Position numbers and translations under genes: made by a program. DNA of 64,000 nt from Hoylesella nanceiensis DSM 19126 = JCM 15639 (lineage in GTDB: Bacteria; Bacteroidota; Bacteroidia; Bacteroidales; Bacteroidaceae). The first letter of the stretch is position 1, and each line of letters begins with the position of its first letter. The notes below the pieces were generated by a model. That model was not told the origin of the DNA and did no database searches. It saw nothing but the letters and a program-made list of their open reading frames with translations. Location of the stretch: positions 1-64,000 of the forward strand of contig NZ_KB904335.1 in the NCBI RefSeq assembly GCF_000379965.1, given 5' to 3'. Below, in pieces: positions 35,582 to 43,315 of this stretch.

Positions 35582-37033
35582 ATGAGAAAACAAGTAACAT
35601 TCCTTTGGACATTTATTGCAGCCATAGCTCTTAGTAGCTGCTTTGGTAGTAAGAATGCCACCACAAATTCGAAGCGAGGTGGTGAGGTTGTTGGAGTGAG
35701 TGGTCGCCCTTTTAGCGAGCCAACGCCTTATGGTATGACTAAAATATCACGTGGCTACCTTCACATGGGTATTGATAAACAAGACTCATTGTGGGGCATG
35801 AAAACTCCAGTTAAAGACATATCAGTAGATGGTTTCTGGATGGATGAAACAGAAGTGAGCAACTCTAAATATAAACAATTTGTGATGTGGGTTCGTGATA
35901 GTATTCTAAGAACTCGCCTTGCAGATCCTGCTTATGGTGGAGATGAAACCTATTTGATTACAGAAGACAAAGAAGGTAACCCCATTTCGCCACGTATTAA
36001 CTGGAAAAAGCCACTTCCTCGTAAGCCAAACGAAGACGAAAAGCGTGCTTTTGAAAGTCTTTATAAAACCAATCCCGTTACAGGTGAGAAGCTTTTAGAT
36101 TATCGTCAGTTGAATTATAGATATCAAATATACGATTACACCACAGCTGCTTTGCGTCGTAACCGATTCAATCCAAGTGAAAGAGATTTGAATACCGACA
36201 ACGAAGGTGCTCCTGTTGAAACCGTAATGATATCTAAAGATACTGCTTATGTTGATGACGAAGGTCGTATTATCAGTGAAACCATCAACCGAGAGCTAAC
36301 AAGTGAGTGGGACTTCTTAAACACTTACATTGTGAATGTTTATCCCGATACAACCTGTTGGGTAAACGATTTCCGCAATTCAGACAACGAAGTGTACCTC
36401 AGAAACTATTTCAGTAACCCCGCATATAACGACTATCCAGTGGTAGGAGTTACATGGGAACAGGCTAATGCCTATTGTGCTTGGCGCACAGATTACCTCT
36501 TAAAGGGGTTAGGAGCAGAGGCAAGATATGTTCAACGCTATCGACTTCCAACCGAAGCAGAATGGGAATATGCTGCAAGAGGAAAGAGTGGAGGTGAATT
36601 TCCATGGGAAAACGAGAACGTAAAGAGTGGAAATGGCTGCTTCTATGCTAACTTTAAGCCCGATAGAGGTAACTATACGAAAGACGGAAACTTGATAACA
36701 AGTCGCACGGGCATATATTCTGCGAACTCAAATGGGCTCTATGACATGGCAGGTAACGTGGCCGAATGGACTGGAACCATCTATACTGAGGCGGGAGTAG
36801 ATGCTATGAACGATCTAAATCCACAGCTATCGTATAACGCAGCCAAAGAAGATCCATACAAACTAAAGAAGAAAAGCGTTAGAGGAGGATCGTGGAAAGA
36901 TCCCGAATCGTATATAAGAAGCGCATGGAGAACATGGGAATACCAAAATCAACCACGCTCTTACATTGGCTTTAGATGTGTAAGAAGCTTAGCAAATACC
37001 ACAAGTGTGAAACAAAAAAAGAATAAAAAGTAA
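35582..37033 (+). CDS. gldK: Type IX secretion lipoprotein GldK/PorK
   Basis: An outer-membrane lipoprotein that forms a periplasmic ring with GldN in the type IX secretion machine. The lipobox is ALSSC with the lipidated C20. The rest is a formylglycine-generating-enzyme-like (SUMF/FGE) fold without catalytic use: RLPTEAEWEYAARG, GLYDMAGNVAEWTG, SVRGGSWKDPESYIRSAWR and IGFRCVR. The 483 residues are typical. One nucleotide separates its stop from gldL, so the two are translationally linked. Confidence 0.95.
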   Translation: MRKQVTFLWTFIAAIALSSCFGSKNATTNSKRGGEVVGVSGRPFSEPTPYGMTKISRGYLHMGIDKQDSLWGMKTPVKDISVDGFWMDETEVSNSKYKQFVMWVRDSILRTRLADPAYGGDETYLITEDKEGNPISPRINWKKPLPRKPNEDEKRAFESLYKTNPVTGEKLLDYRQLNYRYQIYDYTTAALRRNRFNPSERDLNTDNEGAPVETVMISKDTAYVDDEGRIISETINRELTSEWDFLNTYIVNVYPDTTCWVNDFRNSDNEVYLRNYFSNPAYNDYPVVGVTWEQANAYCAWRTDYLLKGLGAEARYVQRYRLPTEAEWEYAARGKSGGEFPWENENVKSGNGCFYANFKPDRGNYTKDGNLITSRTGIYSANSNGLYDMAGNVAEWTGTIYTEAGVDAMNDLNPQLSYNAAKEDPYKLKKKSVRGGSWKDPESYIRSAWRTWEYQNQPRSYIGFRCVRSLANTTSVKQKKNKK

Positions 37034-37034
37034 T

Positions 37035-37799
37035 ATGACTGAATATAGTAAATACAACATTGTTTATCGTTTGCAAAAGTGGATAGATAGCGTTCCAGGC
37101 CAAACTTTCTTGAACTATGCTTATAGTTGGGGTGCTGCTATCGTTATCTTAGGTACTCTTTTCAAGCTAACTCACTTGCCAGGAGCTAACATTATGCTCT
37201 TTATTGGTATGGGAACAGAGGTTTGTGTGTTCTTTATTTCAGCGTTCGACCGTCCTTTCGACAAAACAGCTGATGGCTTAGAACTACCTACTCACCCTGA
37301 TTTAGATGAGGAAGTGCCAGCAGAACAAAATGCAAGTAAACCTGTAAATACAACAGTTCACACTGCAAATGCAGGCTTTGCATCTCAAAATGTAGCTTTT
37401 GTGGCTCCTCAAAGCGTTGCTCCTGCAGTGTCAGAGCAAACCATCTCTTGGACAGAACAACAGCAAACACAAACTCCAGAGCTATTAGATGCACAACAAA
37501 GATATGTTACTGAGTTGAATAACTTAAGTGAAATACTATCTAAAGTATCTGCTCAAAGCGAGAGATTGGCACGAGATAGTGAAGAAATAGATAATCTAAA
37601 TCGCACTATTACGGGTATTACTAAGGTGTATGAGATGCAATTAAAGAGTGCAAGTAAGCAGATGTCGACAATCGATGACATCAATGAACAAAGCGCAAAG
37701 ATGGCAAGTCAGATAGAACAACTCAACAAAATATATACAAGAATGATTGAGGCCATGACTGTTAATATGCGTGCTTCTGGCGCACCTACAATTGAATAA
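37035..37799 (+). CDS. gldL: Type IX secretion motor protein GldL/PorL
   Basis: The inner-membrane motor stator of the T9SS. Two N-terminal membrane helices are seen (about 22-40 WGAAIVILGTLFKLTHLPG and 43-65 LFIGMGTEVCVFFISAF), with the acidic residue between them (E in GTEVCVF) likely to take part in proton use. A Pro/Ala/Gln-rich linker leads to a long coiled coil in the cytoplasm (LNNLSEILSKVSAQSERLAR and onward). The 254 residues are normal. It pairs with GldM, which starts 35 nt downstream. Confidence 0.93.
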   Translation: MTEYSKYNIVYRLQKWIDSVPGQTFLNYAYSWGAAIVILGTLFKLTHLPGANIMLFIGMGTEVCVFFISAFDRPFDKTADGLELPTHPDLDEEVPAEQNASKPVNTTVHTANAGFASQNVAFVAPQSVAPAVSEQTISWTEQQQTQTPELLDAQQRYVTELNNLSEILSKVSAQSERLARDSEEIDNLNRTITGITKVYEMQLKSASKQMSTIDDINEQSAKMASQIEQLNKIYTRMIEAMTVNMRASGAPTIE

Positions 37800-37834
37800 C
37801 ATCGCAATACATAAACACTATTTATATAATAGGT

Positions 37835-39385
37835 ATGGCAATAAAGAAAAGACCAGTATCTCCTCGCCAGAAGATGATCAATCTTTTGTATGTCGTTTTA
37901 ATGGCAATGCTAGCCCTCAACGTATCAACTGAGGTGTTAGAGGGCTTTTCTGTGGTAGAAGAAAGCTTGAATAGAACCACAGAGAACGCAACAAAAGAGA
38001 ACAGTTCGATATACGATAGTTTCGCAAAACAATTGCAATCGAACCCCGAAAAGGTGAAGGCATGGTTTGATAAGGCTACAAGTGTAAAGCAGATGAGCGA
38101 TTCATTGTATAATTTTGCACAAGAATTGAAAGTCGCTATCGTGAAAGAAGCCGACGGAAAAGACGGCTCTTTAGATGCAATAAAGAATAAAGAAGACCTT
38201 GAATCGGCTGCTCATGTAATGCTTGCACCAGGCTCTGGCAAGGGAAAAGCATTGTTCAACGCCATTAATAGCTATCGAACCCGAATCGTATCGATGGTGA
38301 ATAATGCCGATGAAAAGGCGATAATAGAAAGCAACCTCTCTACCATTGTACCAAAGAATGCCCGCTCTCTGGGTAAAAACTGGCAAGAATATATGTTCGA
38401 AGGCATGCCCGTTGCGGCTGCAGTCACCCTTTTATCGAAGCTACAAAGCGATGTTCGCCATGCAGAAGGAACCGTATTACATTCTTTAGTGGCAAATGTT
38501 GATGTCAAAGATATCAGAGTGAACAAGCTAACTGCATTCGTTATTCCCGAGAGTAGAACCGTTATGACAGGTGATAGATTTGTTTCTCGCATCGTAATGG
38601 CGGCAGTTGACACCACACAACAGCCCGAAATATATATCGGAGGCAGAAAAGTTGCATTGAAAAACAATATCTATGAGTTCGCAGCAGGAGGTGTTGGAGA
38701 ACACTCTTTCAGTGGTTATATCACCATGAAAGATGGTAATGGCAGTATTATTCGTCGTGACTTTACACAGAAATACAATGTTGTTGCGCCCTCAGCTACC
38801 GTTTCTGCAGACTTAATGAACGTGCTTTACGCAGGATTTGATAATCCAATAAGCATCAGTATACCTGGAGTTTCACTCCAAGCCGTTACTGCTTCGATGA
38901 CAGGAGGAGCTTTTCGCTCTGTAGGTATGGGCAAGTTCATAGCTAAACCCGCCGCTGTTGGTAGCAATGTAACCATCAATGTGGCTGCAAAAGGAGAGAA
39001 CGGAGTGCGCCAAGTGGGTAAATATACCTTCCAAGTGCGTAAGCTTCCCGATCCAATTGCCTACATCTCGCTTGGAACCGACCGCTTTAAAGGAGGCGCA
39101 ATCGCTAAAGGTGCATTGTTAGGAGTGAACAATTTGAGTGCAGCAATAGACGATGGACTATTAGATATCAAGTTTAATGTCACCTCATTCGAAACCGTTT
39201 TCTTTGATAATATGGGTAATGCGGTGCCTATGACCTCTGATGGTGGCCACTTTTCAGCACGCCAACGAGACGAGTTTAGAAAGCTATCACGCAACAAACG
39301 CTTTTATATTTCTCGCATAACAGCCGTTGGTCCTGACGGAATAAGCCGCAAACTACCTGCATCAATGGAGGTAATTGTAAGATAA
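37835..39385 (+). CDS. gldM: Type IX secretion motor protein GldM/PorM
   Basis: GldM is anchored by one N-terminal inner-membrane helix (MINLLYVVLMAMLALNVSTE) and extends four periplasmic domains to the GldKN ring, transmitting the motor's energy. The opening KKRPVSPRQKMINLLYVVLM is the family signature. The 516 residues match. The body is beta-rich with an immunoglobulin-like D4 domain at the C-terminus that ends EVIVR. It is followed 32 nt later by gldN. Confidence 0.95.
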   Translation: MAIKKRPVSPRQKMINLLYVVLMAMLALNVSTEVLEGFSVVEESLNRTTENATKENSSIYDSFAKQLQSNPEKVKAWFDKATSVKQMSDSLYNFAQELKVAIVKEADGKDGSLDAIKNKEDLESAAHVMLAPGSGKGKALFNAINSYRTRIVSMVNNADEKAIIESNLSTIVPKNARSLGKNWQEYMFEGMPVAAAVTLLSKLQSDVRHAEGTVLHSLVANVDVKDIRVNKLTAFVIPESRTVMTGDRFVSRIVMAAVDTTQQPEIYIGGRKVALKNNIYEFAAGGVGEHSFSGYITMKDGNGSIIRRDFTQKYNVVAPSATVSADLMNVLYAGFDNPISISIPGVSLQAVTASMTGGAFRSVGMGKFIAKPAAVGSNVTINVAAKGENGVRQVGKYTFQVRKLPDPIAYISLGTDRFKGGAIAKGALLGVNNLSAAIDDGLLDIKFNVTSFETVFFDNMGNAVPMTSDGGHFSARQRDEFRKLSRNKRFYISRITAVGPDGISRKLPASMEVIVR

Positions 39386-39417
39386 TAATATATAGTTGTA
39401 GACTAGAAAAAATAAAT

Positions 39418-40476
39418 ATGATGAAGAAAGTGTTTCTATTTCTCTTTGCAATTGTTTTCACCTCATCGGCATTTGCGCAAGCTCCTGCACGACGAGCACA
39501 GCAAGAACAATCTAAAAGAGCTAATGCAAATAACATTACAACACGTGCTCGTTTGTCCTTTCCAGTGACAGAAAGCCTGCCCGAAGATGTGGTTTGGCGT
39601 CGTGATATCTATCGAGAGTTGAACTTGATGGACGATGCTAATGCTGGATTATACTATCCAACAGAGCCCATTGGCACCCAAATGAACCTCTTTACATATA
39701 TCTTTAAGTTGATGATGACAGGCAACGTAAAGGCTTATGAATATCGTTTAGATGGCAACGAGCATTTCACTGATAGCGCAAGAATAAAGCCTTTGGCTTT
39801 TCTTGATAACTATCACATCTATTATGAGCGTACAGGTAAGGGCATAAGAATAGACGATAGCGATATTCCTTCAAAGGAAGTAAAAGGCTATTACATCAAA
39901 GAAAGCTCTTATTATGATCAGTCTACTGCCACATTCCACACCAAAGTGTTGGCTTTATGTCCTATTATGAAACGTGAAGACGACTTCGGTGATGCTGCAA
40001 CTCCTTATCCTTTGTTCTGGGTTAAGTATGATGATTTGGCGCCATTCCTATCGAAACAGACCATTATGACAAGCAACTTGAACAATGCTGCAGTGATGTC
40101 GGTAGACGATTACTTTACAAAGAATATGTATAAGGGCAAGATTTACAAAACAAACAACATGCAAGGACTCACCATTGCACAATATTGTCCAAACGATTCG
40201 GCTGTTGCTAAAGAGCAAAAACGTATTGAAAGAGAGATTGCAGCATTCGAAAAGAATATGTGGGGTGATGCAGCTAAGAAAGATTCGCTCGATAGTATTG
40301 CTAAAATTGCAAAAGATCAGCCTAAGATAAAGAAGAGAACCAACCGCAGAAGTGGTGAAGTGACAGAGCAAACAGAGGTAAAGAAAAACCGAAGAGCAAC
40401 CATGTCAACTCCTCGTAGCAGTGGTTCTGCAAGAGTAAGTGTGCGCCGTGAACGCCATCTTGTAGACCCTTCATAA
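39418..40476 (+). CDS. gldN: Type IX secretion protein GldN/PorN
   Basis: A periplasmic component that binds GldK and GldM in the outer-membrane ring. A signal peptide ends AFAQ. The body shows the GldN-specific VVWRRDIYRELNLMDDANAG and NAGLYYPTEPIGTQMNLFTY segments. The C-terminus is a basic, low-complexity tail (RSGEVTEQTEVKKNRRATMS). The first two codons are both Met, so the start may be 39418 or 39421. It ends the gldKLMN operon, although a beta-barrel gene follows after 48 nt. Confidence 0.93.
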   Translation: MMKKVFLFLFAIVFTSSAFAQAPARRAQQEQSKRANANNITTRARLSFPVTESLPEDVVWRRDIYRELNLMDDANAGLYYPTEPIGTQMNLFTYIFKLMMTGNVKAYEYRLDGNEHFTDSARIKPLAFLDNYHIYYERTGKGIRIDDSDIPSKEVKGYYIKESSYYDQSTATFHTKVLALCPIMKREDDFGDAATPYPLFWVKYDDLAPFLSKQTIMTSNLNNAAVMSVDDYFTKNMYKGKIYKTNNMQGLTIAQYCPNDSAVAKEQKRIEREIAAFEKNMWGDAAKKDSLDSIAKIAKDQPKIKKRTNRRSGEVTEQTEVKKNRRATMSTPRSSGSARVSVRRERHLVDPS

Positions 40477-40524
40477 AGTGATATTCCTATATAACTCTTT
40501 GTATAACTTATAAATTAAACAACT

Positions 40525-41139
40525 ATGAAAAAGATTTTGTTATTAGGATTAGTAGCTTTTATGGCACTATTCTCTACAAATGCTAATGCACAAGTTACCT
40601 TTGGTGTTAAAGGAGGCTTGAATGTTAGTAGCATGAAACTAAATAGTGAATTATTTTCTGCATCTAATAAAACAGGATTCTTCATTGGTCCTACTGCTAA
40701 ATTCACTCTTCCAATCGTTGGAGTAGGTATGGACGCATCTCTACTTTACGACCAAAGAGAAGTTAAAATAATAGGTAATCGCTTCGACGGAACAACCAAA
40801 TTGGTTCAAAGTCAAATTGTGTTGCCAATCAACTTTCGTTATAGTGCAGGTCTAGGAAGCTTTGCAAACGTTTTTGGTTTTGCTGGTCCGCAGTTCGGTT
40901 TCAACGTAGGTGATAAGTCAAAGACCATCATTCAAGATGTAGCAGACTGGAAATTCAGCAACTCAAACTTTAGTATTAACTTAGGAGTAGGTGCAACTCT
41001 TTTTGAACATCTACAAGTAACAGCTAGCTATAACGTTGCTTGTGGCAAGACTGGAGAGCTTACTCTCGAGCAAGGAGTACAGAGTGTTGTGAAAGGTCGC
41101 AACAGTTCTTGGCAAGTAGGTGCTACTTATTTCTTCTAA
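40525..41139 (+). CDS. Small outer-membrane beta-barrel protein (porin-family type)
   Basis: A 204-residue protein with a signal peptide (cleaved after TNANAQ) and an OmpA/Opa-like barrel: VTFGVKGGLNVSSM at the start and WQVGATYFF at the end, with alternating hydrophobic strands. It belongs to the outer-membrane beta-barrel family (OMP_b-brl_2) often annotated as a porin. It follows gldN at 48 nt and may be read through from the T9SS operon. PorT is a T9SS protein of a similar class, but I see no feature that proves that identity. A terminator follows. Confidence 0.8.
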   Translation: MKKILLLGLVAFMALFSTNANAQVTFGVKGGLNVSSMKLNSELFSASNKTGFFIGPTAKFTLPIVGVGMDASLLYDQREVKIIGNRFDGTTKLVQSQIVLPINFRYSAGLGSFANVFGFAGPQFGFNVGDKSKTIIQDVADWKFSNSNFSINLGVGATLFEHLQVTASYNVACGKTGELTLEQGVQSVVKGRNSSWQVGATYFF

Positions 41140-41205
41140 AGAAGAGGCATAGCACAACTTTAAAGCATATAACAAAGAGCACAAAGTTGGCTCTTTAAAA
41201 CCATA

Positions 41206-41242
41206 AAGGCAATAATCTTATTGAGGTTATTGCCTTTCTTTT
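41206..41242 (+). terminator. Intrinsic terminator after the beta-barrel gene
   Basis: AAGGCAATAA (41206-41215) pairs perfectly with TTATTGCCTT (41227-41236) and is followed by TCTTTT. A second hairpin (AAAGAGC/GCTCTTT) lies just upstream. Confidence 0.8.
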
Positions 41243-41291
41243 GTACAATGTTCAAACGCCTTGTCCGTCTATCATCACGACATAACGTAGT

Positions 41292-41372
41292 AAAAGCACT
41301 GCTATTGCGCCCTAATCTCAATGCTATTACACCTTAAAAGCAATGTTATTGCAATGTAAACTCATTGCTTTT
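41292..41372. repeat. 22-bp-period palindromic repeat array J (4 units)
   Basis: Units start at 41292, 41314, 41336 and 41358: AAAAGCACTGCTATT, AATCTCAATGCTATT, AAAAGCAATGTTATT and AAACTCATTGCTTTT. The 7-bp spacers are GCGCCCT, ACACCTT and GCAATGT. It lies between the terminator at 41206 and the -7 box TACCTTTG at 41487-41494. Confidence 0.88.
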
Positions 41373-41521
41373 ATTTTAGAATGAAATACTACCTTATTTC
41401 TTATCTCTACCTACTTCATTTATGCTTTAACTGTTAATAAATATCAAACAACAATGTAGAAATACGGAAAAATAAAACAATTAAATTACCTTTGCAAAGA
41501 ATTTAATTACATTATTTTAAG

Positions 41522-43063
41522 ATGATAAGAACTAAATTGACCATGTTGGCAGTTGCAACAACTGTTTCAACAAGTGCGTTAGCTGGTGGATTGCTCACCA
41601 ATACCAATCAAAACATTGCTTTTAATCGAAACTTTGCACGTGAGGCAACTATCGGAATTGATGGTGTTTACTCAAACCCTGCAGGTGTAATGTTTTTAAA
41701 TAAGGGATTCCACTTATCGCTTAACTTCCAAAACGTGTATCAAACACGTAGTATTTTGAGTGGAATGACTGTAAAACAACTCGGAGCATTGAACGAGGCT
41801 GCATTGCAACAAACACCTTTTTATCAACCTTTCAAACTCAATGGAGGTGATGCACAAGGTAGAAAAGAATATGTAGGAAAGGCTTCAGTGCCCATTCTTC
41901 CTTCATTCCAAGCAGCATATAACACCGATAAATGGAGCTTCCAAGCAGGCTTTGGTCTTGTTGGTGGTGGCGGTAAAGCCAGCTTTAATGATGGATTAGG
42001 TTCTTTCGAACGTCCTATCTCAATGATTCCTGCATTGCTTTATAGCAAGAACTTAGGTTCAACAACACCAGGATATAGCTTTGATAGCTATTTAAGTGGT
42101 CGTCAATATATCTTCGGTATGCAACTCGGAGCTGCTTATAAGATCAACGAAAATGTAGCAGTTTATGGTGGTGTGCGTGTGAACTATGTATGGAATAAAT
42201 ACGAAGGTAGCATCACTAACATCTCTGCTAACATCAATGGCACTAATTATCCACTCCATGAGTATTTCGGTACCACAGCAAATGCTTTGGAAACACAAGC
42301 AAAAGCATTGCGTGCTCAAGCACAAACCATTACCGATCCTACAACAATTGCAAAGCTAACAGCAGGCGCAGCCCAAGCAGAAGCAGGTGCAAATGCAATG
42401 AGAAAGCAACAAGGTGAAGTGCAAGATAAGCATTTGGAATCAACACAAACAGGTTGGGGAGTGACTCCTATTATTGGTGTTGATGTGAAATTGGGCAAGT
42501 GGAACTTAGCTTCTAAATTAGAATTCAATACACATCTCAACATACAAAACGACACCAAACGAGATGATACAGGTATGTTCAAGCACGGAGTGAATACCCC
42601 TAACGATATTCCTGCATTGCTAACACTTGGTGCTCAATATGAAATTACACCAGAGGTGCGTGTTATGACTGGTTGGCATCACTACTTTGACAAGAGCGCA
42701 AAGATGGCTAATGACAAACAAAAGCTATTGAAGAGCGATACCAACGAGTTCCTTTTTGGTGCAGAGTGGGACGTAACCGACAAGATTTTGGTTAGTGCTG
42801 GAACTCAATTAACACGCTATGGTCTTGGAAATGGTGCTTACTTGAACGATATGAGCTTTGTAACAAGTAGCTATTCTATTGGCTTTGGTGCTAAATTCCA
42901 AGTGGCAAAGAATATGCATGTCAATGTAGCTTATTTCTGGACAAACTACGAAAAGTTCAATAAAACAACAGAAGCAACTCTTGGAGCTGCACAAGTTGTG
43001 AACACAGATGAGTTTACTCGTACCAATAAAGCATTTGGTGTGGGACTCGATATCACATTCTAA
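41522..43063 (+). CDS. OmpP1/FadL/TodX family outer-membrane protein
   Basis: A hydrophobic-compound (fatty-acid-like) transporter of the FadL/OmpP1 family, an outer-membrane barrel with a plug. A signal peptide is followed by GGLLTNTNQNIAFNRNFARE and the conserved VYSNPAGVMFLNKG. The family's barrel ends KAFGVGLDITF. An inserted Ala/Gln-rich helical loop (ETQAKALRAQAQTITDPTTI and onward, about residues 255-300) is unusual for a barrel and is probably surface-exposed or periplasmic. The 513 residues are longer than E. coli FadL. The -7 box TACCTTTG lies 28 nt upstream. The ligand is not established. Confidence 0.88.
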   Translation: MIRTKLTMLAVATTVSTSALAGGLLTNTNQNIAFNRNFAREATIGIDGVYSNPAGVMFLNKGFHLSLNFQNVYQTRSILSGMTVKQLGALNEAALQQTPFYQPFKLNGGDAQGRKEYVGKASVPILPSFQAAYNTDKWSFQAGFGLVGGGGKASFNDGLGSFERPISMIPALLYSKNLGSTTPGYSFDSYLSGRQYIFGMQLGAAYKINENVAVYGGVRVNYVWNKYEGSITNISANINGTNYPLHEYFGTTANALETQAKALRAQAQTITDPTTIAKLTAGAAQAEAGANAMRKQQGEVQDKHLESTQTGWGVTPIIGVDVKLGKWNLASKLEFNTHLNIQNDTKRDDTGMFKHGVNTPNDIPALLTLGAQYEITPEVRVMTGWHHYFDKSAKMANDKQKLLKSDTNEFLFGAEWDVTDKILVSAGTQLTRYGLGNGAYLNDMSFVTSSYSIGFGAKFQVAKNMHVNVAYFWTNYEKFNKTTEATLGAAQVVNTDEFTRTNKAFGVGLDITF

Positions 43064-43239
43064 GCTATAGAATAAGAAAATAATATAACAATAGACTTTG
43101 AATAAATGTGTAAAAACAATTAATCCTAAGTAAATAGTTTTTGCTTTTATTACCTAGTGATTACTTCATTTAGTCTATTAGAAACATACATTATTAAGAA
43201 AGAGCTGTTTTAAATAATCAATAGTAATATAAAGATTGT

Positions 43240-43276
43240 AAGGTCGGAAGCTTGTGAAAGTATCCGACCTTTTTTA
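43240..43276 (+). terminator. Intrinsic terminator
   Basis: AAGGTCGGA (43240-43248) pairs perfectly with TCCGACCTT (43263-43271) and is followed by TTTTTT. It lies in the convergent gap before priA. Confidence 0.85.
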
Positions 43277-43315
43277 TTGTTTTATTTTGTTGTTGTTCAT
43301 TTGTTGGGGGAGAAA

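Noticed and set aside
1061-41372. The period-22 arrays could be taken for CRISPR
   Set aside because: Units are palindromic and vary; spacers are only 7 bp with a conserved R/Y edge; arrays have about four units and no leader or cas gene is present in the window.
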